DNA from: Bacteroidetes bacterium GWF2_38_335
Lineage (GTDB): Bacteria; Bacteroidota; Bacteroidia; Bacteroidales; GWF2-38-335
DNA length: 64,000 nucleotides
NCBI GenBank assembly: GCA_001769535.1
Contig: MEOH01000011.1
Location: 124,001-188,000, forward strand
Direction: 5' to 3'
A program made the translations under genes and the position numbers. The stretch's first letter is position 1; every line of letters starts with the position of its first letter. Positions 55,932 through 62,679 of the stretch are shown in pieces. A model generated the notes under the pieces. The model was not told where the DNA came from, ran no database searches, and saw nothing but the letters and a program-made list of their open reading frames with translations.

Positions 55932-56987
55932 ATGGCAGGTGAAGAATTAATGACATATCAACAAGTGATAGAATCTTTGAATAAAAAAGGACGACAGAAA
56001 CATTTGTTGCTTGGGAATGGATTCAGTATGTCTTATGATTCAGGTATTTTCTCATACAATGCATTAAGTGAGTTTCTTGAAAACTTGGATAATGACGTAC
56101 TTCAAAAGCTTTTTCAGATAATCAAAACAAGCAACTTTGAATTATTGATGGAGCAACTCGATAATGTAGCTCAAATAGCAGAGGTTTTTGAGGCAGATAA
56201 AAAGGTTGTTGCTAATATTCGGAAAGCCACAGAAACACTTAAAGAAAGTCTGATTGATGCCATTAAAGAACTGCATCCTGAACATGTATTTGAAATTCCT
56301 GAAAAAAAAAGTAAAGCATGTGCAATTTTCCTGAATGAGTACCTGTCAAAAGAAGGTAACATCTTTACCACAAATTACGATTTATTGCTTTATTGGGTGT
56401 TAATGAGAAACCAACTTGACCGAATAGGCGATGGGTTTGGGAGAGAAACAGATGATACTGATGAATGGATTGCGCCCGAAGATAGAGATTGGTCGGAATT
56501 GCGTTGGGGCAAAAACAGCGACACACAATCTATTTTCTATGTTCATGGTGCTCTTCATTTGTTCGATACTGGAATTTATGTTATCAAAGAAGAATACAAT
56601 AATGAACATGTTTTGCTTGAGAATGTGAAAAGAAGAATGGAACGGAAAGAATATCCAATTTTTGTAACTGCCGGAAACGGAGAAGAAAAGCTAAGTCACA
56701 TTCGCCACAATCGTTATTTATCATATTGCTACGAAACGCTTTCAAACATTGAAGGAACTTTGATTTGTTTTGGTTTTGGTTTCGGTGCATATGACGAACA
56801 TATTATTGCTGCCATCAATAAAGCTGCAAAAAAGAAGAAAGATAAAGATGGTAAATGGCACATATTAAATAGTATTTACATCGGCGTTTATTCTGATACA
56901 GATATGAAGCACTTAAAATCAATAGAAAACAAGTTTAAATGCTATGTCAGATATTTTGATGCAAAAACTGTAAATGTATGGGAATAA
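55932..56987 (+). CDS. DUF4917 family protein, SIR2-like candidate effector
   Basis: The protein has 351 residues, cytoplasmic. Motifs fit a SIR2-like Rossmann fold: LLLGNGFSMSYD (G28-N29-G30-F31-S32), FTTNYDLLLYW (T146-T147-N148-Y149-D150), YVHGALHLF (H205-G206), FGFGFGAYDEHI (about 279-290). In SIR2 proteins the corresponding N and H residues act on NAD+. DUF4917 genes are seen with restriction systems, and SIR2-type partners in other defence systems deplete NAD+. It begins 2 nt after hsdS, so it belongs to the operon. The NADase role is inferred from the motif pattern only. Confidence 0.75.
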   Translation: MAGEELMTYQQVIESLNKKGRQKHLLLGNGFSMSYDSGIFSYNALSEFLENLDNDVLQKLFQIIKTSNFELLMEQLDNVAQIAEVFEADKKVVANIRKATETLKESLIDAIKELHPEHVFEIPEKKSKACAIFLNEYLSKEGNIFTTNYDLLLYWVLMRNQLDRIGDGFGRETDDTDEWIAPEDRDWSELRWGKNSDTQSIFYVHGALHLFDTGIYVIKEEYNNEHVLLENVKRRMERKEYPIFVTAGNGEEKLSHIRHNRYLSYCYETLSNIEGTLICFGFGFGAYDEHIIAAINKAAKKKKDKDGKWHILNSIYIGVYSDTDMKHLKSIENKFKCYVRYFDAKTVNVWE

Positions 56988-57112
56988 GCAATGATTGTAA
57001 TATGAAAAATCTTTAAATAGGAGTCGACTTTAAAAGATAAAAGTTTTCAATGGCAGTGGATCCTGAAATGAAATATGGAAAAATAAATAATAAAAAAAGT
57101 AATTATGAATTT

Positions 57113-57469
57113 GTGAGCAGTTGAAGAGCTGAAGTATGCGTTTTAAGGTATAAACGAAAGTTTTGTCTCGCCCAACACGAAAAACTGTTGGTGGAAAGGT
57201 ATTTCAGAAATGCAAGGATATAATGAATTTATTTCATTTACTCCTAAAGCAATAAGCTGAACCAGTAAGTTAACAACTAACTGGATTACCTTAACGATTG
57301 GATGTTTCTTTAAGTTCATATTTGAATTTATAAGTAAATATACAATTAATATTTCGCTACCCAGCTTGAGTCGGAGCGGCACTTAGGTGTCGAAAAAGCA
57401 TGCATACTTCGGGATTTGGGTAACCAAATCTAAAAGCAAATAGCTTCGCATTGGGTCTTCACTGCTCAC
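57113..57469 (+). ncRNA. Candidate structured RNA template/partner of the reverse transcriptase
   Basis: The 500-nt gap before the RT gene is non-coding on the forward strand and highly structured. The closing stem is 57113-57121 with 57461-57469 (9 bp), continued by 57123-57126 with 57457-57460. The second long-range stem is GAAGTATGC 57131-57139 with 57402-57410. The third is TTAAGGTA 57143-57150 with 57287-57294. Local hairpins are 57172-57177/57186-57191, 57262-57271/57275-57284 (one mismatch), and 57413-57419/57424-57430 with a GUAA tetraloop. The 3' stem end is 17 nt before the RT start. The upstream TGAATTTG (57106-57113) is a weak -7 element. Confidence 0.7.
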
Positions 57470-57486
57470 TTCTTTTTGAAAATTAA

Positions 57487-59037
57487 ATGTTAAAGAAAAA
57501 GGAAAAAGATTGGTTCAAGATTAAACGGTATCCTCATATTGGGTTGCCCTTAAACCCTAATGACCGATACAAATGGATTGAAAAATATGTAACCGACCCT
57601 GAATCGGTTGCAATTCATTCCTTTTTGCCTTTTATTCACAAAACATCAAGAGTTAAGAAATTCCGAAAGGTATATTCTAAAGAAAACGGTAAAATAAATT
57701 CTGACTTTGTTAAGGGTTATAAAATACTTCGAAATCCCAATGAAAAGAAAAGGGAGCTTTTTTACGCAAGTCATTTAGATTCATTGATATTCAGTTATTA
57801 TGCAAAAAAACTTTCTGAACAATACGAAATAAAACTAAAAAGCAAAGAATATAATTTAAATGAGGTTGTAAATGCATATCGTTCAATCCCAATTAATCCT
57901 AAGGATGAAAATAGTCCTAGCAAATGCAATATCAATTTCGCAAACGACATTTTTAAATACATACTTAATTATCCGGAAAATCAATTTACAGTAATAGCAT
58001 TTGACATTTCAAGTTTCTTTGATAATCTGAACCATAAATTACTCCGTGACCGATGGTGTGATGTTTTAGAAGTTGACAAACTGCCGCCAGACCATTTCAA
58101 CGTTTACAAAAACATTACACGTTTTAGCCATGTTGATATCGTAGATATTTTTAAGGAGTTCGAAAACAGAATTTATACTCGCAAAATAAATAAATTTGGA
58201 AAACCGTTAGAAATCAACCAAAAACCAGTTGAAAAGCTAAAATTTCTTCGCAATCAAAATGCTATTGCTTTTTGTAAGGAAAAGGAATTCTTTAAAGTTA
58301 AGGGTAAACTTATACAGCCATCGAAGACAAAGAAATTAAAAGATGGAACGATTGTTTATCGCGATTTTGGAATTCCTCAAGGTTCTCCAATAAGTTCCAT
58401 TTTAGCAAATATATACTTATTGGAATACGATAAGAAGATTAACGATTTTATTCAGGTTAATGGTGGCATTTATCGCCGTTATTCCGATGATATGGTTGTT
58501 GTTTGTCCTACACATGCAAAAGATGAAATTACTGAATTGATTAGCAAAGAAATATTAGAATATAAACTTGAAATTCAGGATACAAAAACACAAGGTTTCC
58601 AATTTAAACGTGAGGGTGATAGATTAATTTGCGGACAGGAATTTCCTGAAGGGATAAATTGGAATAAAAATCTTATATATTTAGGTTTTGAATTTGATGG
58701 CCAAAATGTTTTATTAAAATCAGCAAGTTTATCAGGTTTTTATAGAAAAATGAAACGCTATGTCAGGCGAGCAAAACGATATTCGAAATATAAACATGCA
58801 AAAAATAACGGTGAAATTTTCAAACATAGAATTTTCAAGAAGTTCTCATACAGAGGAGCTAAACGGATTCGAAAATACATTTGGAGTAAAAAGGAAAATA
58901 AATTTGAGCGAAGCGAATCATATAATTGGGGCAACTTTCTTTCTTACACTAGAAAAGCCGCCAAGTACATGGTAAATAATAAGATTAATCAACAAACAAA
59001 AAGACATTGGAATATTTTAAATGAACTTATTAAATAG
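57487..59037 (+). CDS. Defence-type reverse transcriptase (DRT2-like candidate)
   Basis: The protein has 516 residues. RT motifs are: A VIAFDISSFFDNLNH (D173), B GIPQGSPISS (295-304), C RRYSDDMVV (Y332-S-D-D335), D EIQDTKTQGF, E LIYLGFEFDG. The N-terminal region (KRYPHIGLPLNPND, HSFLPFIHKTS, ELFYASHLDSLIFSYYAKKL) is not that of group II intron maturases, and no X/HNH domains are present. The C-terminus is Lys/Arg-rich and helical. Retron NAxxH and VTG motifs are not evident. By eye the pattern is closest to unknown-group RTs of the DRT2 type, which act alone with an upstream ncRNA. Catalytic Asp residues are intact. It follows a type I RM operon and a SIR2-like gene. Confidence 0.85.
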   Translation: MLKKKEKDWFKIKRYPHIGLPLNPNDRYKWIEKYVTDPESVAIHSFLPFIHKTSRVKKFRKVYSKENGKINSDFVKGYKILRNPNEKKRELFYASHLDSLIFSYYAKKLSEQYEIKLKSKEYNLNEVVNAYRSIPINPKDENSPSKCNINFANDIFKYILNYPENQFTVIAFDISSFFDNLNHKLLRDRWCDVLEVDKLPPDHFNVYKNITRFSHVDIVDIFKEFENRIYTRKINKFGKPLEINQKPVEKLKFLRNQNAIAFCKEKEFFKVKGKLIQPSKTKKLKDGTIVYRDFGIPQGSPISSILANIYLLEYDKKINDFIQVNGGIYRRYSDDMVVVCPTHAKDEITELISKEILEYKLEIQDTKTQGFQFKREGDRLICGQEFPEGINWNKNLIYLGFEFDGQNVLLKSASLSGFYRKMKRYVRRAKRYSKYKHAKNNGEIFKHRIFKKFSYRGAKRIRKYIWSKKENKFERSESYNWGNFLSYTRKAAKYMVNNKINQQTKRHWNILNELIK

Positions 59038-59069
59038 GCAATCCACATTTGCAAGCCCCCACGAAACAA

Positions 59070-59122
59070 AGCTCAAAACAAATTTTGCGACAAGTGAGGG
59101 CATAGCTAAACTTGTTTGAGCT
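59070..59122. repeat. Imperfect inverted repeat downstream of the RT gene
   Basis: AGCTCAAAACAA (59070-59081) pairs with TTGTTTGAGCT (59112-59122), one bulged A. It lies 33 nt after the RT stop. It could be a 3' processing or terminator-like hairpin, without a T-run. Confidence 0.5.
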
Positions 59123-59133
59123 ACACACATTAG

Positions 59134-59164
59134 TTGGAATTAATAAAAATACAATTTACCTTTG
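59134..59164 (+). promoter_or_regulatory. Promoter of the small lipoprotein gene
   Basis: -33 TTG (59134-59136) and -7 TACCTTTG (59157-59164) with a spacing within the Bacteroidota range. The start codon lies 43 nt downstream. Confidence 0.55.
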
Positions 59165-59206
59165 ATAAGTATACTTGTCAAGTATTAATAATAAAATAAA
59201 AGGAAC

Positions 59207-59635
59207 ATGAAAATTGCAAATGTTATTTATGTTATTTTGATTTTTTCTGTTTTCATTGGTTGTAAAAAGGAAAATGAGCCATTTATTAATACCTTAAATA
59301 TTAAAATATTAAATGAGTCTGGGAAAAATATTGATTCAATATCCATTTGTAGTGAACAATGGGATCTTGCTGGTTCAGAAAAAGCAAAATATTATAATAT
59401 TGAAAATAATTGTGAAGGTAATTTTATTGAATTTATAAACTTAAAGTCTGATTTTTTATTTATTACTTATTTTGATAGTACTTTTTATAAAATCATGTGG
59501 ACAAATCCTGGATCTGAATTAGATAAAGAAACAAGGACTAGGTATATGCCAAGTGGTTATTACACATATACATTGTTTGATTATGATTCTACAAATTCCT
59601 CAATAAGTATTGGTTTGACTGATTATTACAATTAG
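59207..59635 (+). CDS. Small lipoprotein, unknown function
   Basis: The protein has 142 residues. A lipoprotein signal peptide ends with lipobox VFIGC (Cys near residue 19), followed by KKENEP. The mature protein is beta-rich (INTLNIKILNESGKNI, NFIEFINLKSDFLFITYFD) and ends with many Asp/Tyr/Ser. No family is recognised. It has its own promoter and is convergent with the exonuclease-like gene, 20 nt between stops. Confidence 0.75.
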   Translation: MKIANVIYVILIFSVFIGCKKENEPFINTLNIKILNESGKNIDSISICSEQWDLAGSEKAKYYNIENNCEGNFIEFINLKSDFLFITYFDSTFYKIMWTNPGSELDKETRTRYMPSGYYTYTLFDYDSTNSSISIGLTDYYN

Positions 59636-59655
59636 GGGTTGGTGATGTTTTTAAT

Positions 59656-60159
59656 TCACCAAACCACCCCCTCCAACCACCCCTCCCCAACCCCATAAAC
59701 CTCAAAAATCTCCCGTTTCAACCTTACCAAATTCACCACATCCTCCAAATTATACTTCAGCACATTCTGCTTTTTATAAGGATTACGCCAGTCTTCCATG
59801 AGTTTGAAGATATTGGTTTTGTATTGCCGCTGCGTGCGTTTAATCTCAAACATATCTTCGAAAGAAGAGAGCCGGTATGATTCCATGCCGGGCATTATTT
59901 GTCTGAAAACTTTCAGGAGGTTGACGCAGCGGTAGTTGTTTCGGATGTCTAGACCGGTGCATTTTTCGAGCATTCCGATATCCGGACCGTAAAAGTATAT
60001 GTATCCGTCAACGGGCTGGAGGATTGTGAGGATGTTTTCTATGGTCAGGGTTTCGTCGTAGAGCTGGCCGTGGTCGGTGATGGAGTATGCGTAGCCAACG
60101 AGAAAAAGCTCTTGGGTGAAAAACCATTCGAGATCGAGGTAAAGGTCTGTTTGCTGCAT
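59656..60159 (-). CDS. Small RNase H-like (DEDD exonuclease type) protein
   Basis: The protein has 167 residues from ATG 60159; an in-frame TTG at 60180 is rejected because it sits in a repeat. Visible motifs are DLYLDLEWFF (D-x-E, motif I), YGPDIGMLEKC (motif II Asp), CVNLLKVFRQIM, and KYNLEDVVNLVRLK (motif III Asp), the layout of RNase_H_2/YprB-type 3'-5' exonucleases. It is shorter than full-length members (about 200-250), so some loops are missing. A nucleic-acid-processing role is likely. The gene stands alone, next to a lipoprotein gene. Confidence 0.6.
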   Translation of the reverse strand: MQQTDLYLDLEWFFTQELFLVGYAYSITDHGQLYDETLTIENILTILQPVDGYIYFYGPDIGMLEKCTGLDIRNNYRCVNLLKVFRQIMPGMESYRLSSFEDMFEIKRTQRQYKTNIFKLMEDWRNPYKKQNVLKYNLEDVVNLVRLKREIFEVYGVGEGWLEGVVW

Positions 60160-60172
60160 AATATTCTTTTTT

Positions 60173-60352
60173 GATGTCAAATGTCAGATGTCAGACGTCA
60201 AATGTCAAATGTGGGTTTCTTGCTCATTATCATGTTTTTGCGAAAAAAATTAAGCAAAAGTTGTAATAAAGGCAGAAATCTATTTTTTATCAGTAATGCC
60301 GGTAAGAACAGAACATTTGACATCAGACATTTGACCTCATACATCTGACATC
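60173..60352. repeat. Inverted ATGTCAAATGTCAGATGTC-type repeats
   Basis: The left arm (60173-60212) consists of ATGTCAAATGTCAGATGTCA-like units; the right arm (60309-60352) carries the complementary ACATTTGACATCAGACATTT-like units. The arms could form a long imperfect hairpin around 100 nt of AT-rich sequence. It lies between the exonuclease-like gene and the small HTH gene. No gene is seen inside. Confidence 0.6.
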
Positions 60353-60458
60353 AAAATTAATCCATATTACATGGATTAATTTTGTCTCGGTGCGTTTGCG
60401 CTCGTATGGTTCCTTTTGCATTTTACTTTTATAATTGGATGCTGTAAATTTGTTCTCA

Positions 60459-60646
60459 TGGAAGAAAATCATTCTGCATACACGCTCAAAGAACTTGCAA
60501 AGTATTACAATGTTAATACCCGCACGTTATACTCCTGGCTGGTCCCCATCCGCCAACAATTGTTCGACATGAACCCCATCAGAAAAAAAAGAATCCGGAT
60601 TTTAATTCCTAAACAGGTGAAGCTGATTAGGGAGTTTTTGGGGTAG
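60459..60646 (+). CDS. Small HTH protein
   Basis: The protein has 62 residues from ATG 60459; an upstream in-frame ATG at 60416 would add a poorly supported extension. A MerR/HTH_17-like helix-turn-helix is seen (YTLKELAKYYNVNTRTLYSW), followed by a basic segment (NPIRKKRIRILIPKQVKLIR). Such tiny HTH proteins often occur in several copies per genome; a 3' fragment of a second copy lies at 38248-38313. A bidirectional terminator follows. The target is unknown. Confidence 0.7.
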
Positions 60647-60655
60647 GTGTGAAAA

Positions 60656-60686
60656 TAAAAAAGCCGATAATTAATCGACTTTTTTT
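60656..60686. terminator. Bidirectional terminator
   Basis: AAAAAGCCGAT-AATTA-ATCGACTTTTTT forms a short stem flanked by A- and T-runs, between the forward HTH gene and the end of the reverse T9SS gene. It suits termination from both sides. Confidence 0.65.
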
Positions 60687-60732
60687 AATCTAATTTGCTT
60701 TCGGTTACTTTTCCTTGACATTTTTTTTATTA

Positions 60733-62619
60733 TTAATGCTGTACATTCACTTTGATCGAGTTTTTGCTCCCTAGCTCTCCATCGGTTACAATATAGGTTC
60801 CAGTTGGCAGACTGCTTACATCAACTTGCTCAAACCCCATTTTGTCTTTAATTGGAATTGTTATTAGTTTCCTGCCCTGAAGATCATATATGTTAATTGA
60901 CCCTGAACCTGTTAAGGATATATATTCTATCTGTAAAATATCATTCACCGGGTTGGGAAATGCCTTAAAACTGATGTTTGGCTCTGAGATTTCCTCTACA
61001 TCATAAGTGTTGGAAAAAATTATTTTATATGAATACCAAGGACAGGAGTAATCAAAATAACCTTGAACGGATGATGAATAATATGTTGAATATGCAACAT
61101 AAACACTGTCCAAAGGCTCCCCAACGTTTGCTGCAACCAAACTGTCATAATTAATAAGGTAACTGCAAATGCTATCAATTGCGACAAACGGGTATTCCAC
61201 CCGAAGAATTGTTGTATGTTGTGAAGTCCTAAAGTACAAACAAATATTATATAGATACTCTTGTCTGTCTCCAAACAATCTAAACTGCAGATTATAGTCT
61301 GTTCCTATTTTTACAGTATCTGGCAAGTTGAGAAATTGAACATGGAATGTAGTATCGCAGGAACCAAAATTATCACAATAATCCTCATCCGTTTTAACCA
61401 ACCAAATATTTTGTGATGCAGGATAAATCTCATTTATTCCCGGGTTGATGGAAAAACCCACCAAAATTATTCCGTTTGGTTCCACAAGCAAATCTAAAAA
61501 ACAGTCATTCCATGCAACCATAGGGTAACCTTCTGTTCCAATTACAATTGAGTGGAACGGTCTTTTTTTTAATACTTCCCCGTTTGGAGAAAGCTCATAT
61601 AATTTTGGAAAAAACCTATATTGTTCTGGCAAATCAGCAGTCATATTTATTGTTAAAAGATTTCCATTGTCCATTTCAACAATTTTAGTGAATTTCGAAA
61701 AGTATGGATATTCTTCGTTATTGTAATTATAATATGGTTCTAAATATAATGTGTCTTTGATGACATTTTTATTTATATCAAACTTTAACAAACGTGAATA
61801 TGAAAAATTATCAACATAATCACTACCATAAGTCTTGCCTCCAACGGCAATAAAATTGCCATCCTGAGTCTGTATCAAATCATTGATATAACCATCATCG
61901 AAGCCGGGGTTTTGTATTATCCAGTCCCAAACCTGATTTCCTAAACTGTCGGATCGGATTATATACCAGTCGGATCGGTACATATCATATTTCCTACTGT
62001 CTCCCGCAAGCATGAAACCGCTGTCGGGGGTTTGGATCAGGCAAGTTGCACCATCTGTATTAGCATACCCATAGTATTTTACCCATTCTTGGTTTCCTAA
62101 ACTGTCCGTCTTTAATAAAAACACATTATAATCTGTTGTGTTTGAAAAAACTGCTCCACAAACTGCATAGCCCTTATCAATTGTTTTAATTATTTCAAAT
62201 GCTGCAATATCCATGGTATCTTTTAGATAATTGGCAAACCAAACTGTATCCAAATATTCATTCAGACAAGTAATAGTTATATTATTAGAGTCATTACTAT
62301 GGTTAAAATCCGTTGTTAAAAGAACCAACTGTTCCTTGTCATTAATAACCATAGGAGTTTTACCTCCTTCATAAATACTAAGTTGCTCAGGAACAATTAA
62401 TAATGAATCTATTTTATTAAAGATCTCGTCAAATTTATGAAGTTTTACACCCCTGAAATTACCGTCATCGCTTGAACAAACAATAAATGAAGAATCCATT
62501 TTCACAATGGCATTGCAAAATGTATTGTGGGTATCTGGAAACAGTTTATTAAATACAACCTGGGCATTTGTACTGCAAGCAGACCAAGCAAAAATTATGA
62601 CGGTTGTTAAAAGTTTCAT
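60733..62619 (-). CDS. T9SS type A sorting-domain protein, tandem paralogue 1
   Basis: The protein has 628 residues with a signal peptide ending ACSTNAQ. Residues 20-400 contain beta-propeller-like blades with repeated phrases (LIQTPDSGFMLAGDSRK, YIIRSDSLGNQVWDW, LIQTQDGNFIAVGGKTYG), the delta-60/PQQ-like repeat type. A linker with NFGSCDTTFHVQFLN follows. The C-terminus is a type A sorting domain (FKAFPNPVNDILQIEYISL, INIYDLQGRKLITIPI, LPTGTYIVTDGELG). It is exported and probably surface-bound. A partial tandem paralogue upstream at 62680 shares two near-identical blocks with diverged sequence in between. Confidence 0.88.
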   Translation of the reverse strand: MKLLTTVIIFAWSACSTNAQVVFNKLFPDTHNTFCNAIVKMDSSFIVCSSDDGNFRGVKLHKFDEIFNKIDSLLIVPEQLSIYEGGKTPMVINDKEQLVLLTTDFNHSNDSNNITITCLNEYLDTVWFANYLKDTMDIAAFEIIKTIDKGYAVCGAVFSNTTDYNVFLLKTDSLGNQEWVKYYGYANTDGATCLIQTPDSGFMLAGDSRKYDMYRSDWYIIRSDSLGNQVWDWIIQNPGFDDGYINDLIQTQDGNFIAVGGKTYGSDYVDNFSYSRLLKFDINKNVIKDTLYLEPYYNYNNEEYPYFSKFTKIVEMDNGNLLTINMTADLPEQYRFFPKLYELSPNGEVLKKRPFHSIVIGTEGYPMVAWNDCFLDLLVEPNGIILVGFSINPGINEIYPASQNIWLVKTDEDYCDNFGSCDTTFHVQFLNLPDTVKIGTDYNLQFRLFGDRQEYLYNICLYFRTSQHTTILRVEYPFVAIDSICSYLINYDSLVAANVGEPLDSVYVAYSTYYSSSVQGYFDYSCPWYSYKIIFSNTYDVEEISEPNISFKAFPNPVNDILQIEYISLTGSGSINIYDLQGRKLITIPIKDKMGFEQVDVSSLPTGTYIVTDGELGSKNSIKVNVQH

Positions 62620-62635
62620 ACGAGTGTTATATATT

Positions 62636-62659
62636 AGCAGGGGAATATATTCCCCTGCT
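62636..62659. repeat. 24-bp perfect palindrome between the two paralogues
   Basis: AGCAGGGGAATA and its exact complement (62636-62659) form a strong hairpin, followed on the forward strand by TTTTGTTT. It lies downstream of the 62680 gene and upstream of the 62619 start, so it may terminate the upstream paralogue or act as a regulator site. Confidence 0.55.
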
Positions 62660-62679
62660 TTTGTTTAACTTTTTTAGTA

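Noticed and set aside
57487-59037. Group II intron or diversity-generating retroelement
   Set aside because: The RT lacks maturase X and HNH domains, no domain V-like RNA follows it, and no template/variable repeat pair or accessory protein was found nearby.
59038-59206. Integron-cassette attC-like site after the RT gene
   Set aside because: The hairpin and the GTTGGAA end resemble attC loosely, but the GTTRRRY core does not match, no integrase is present, and only one candidate was found.
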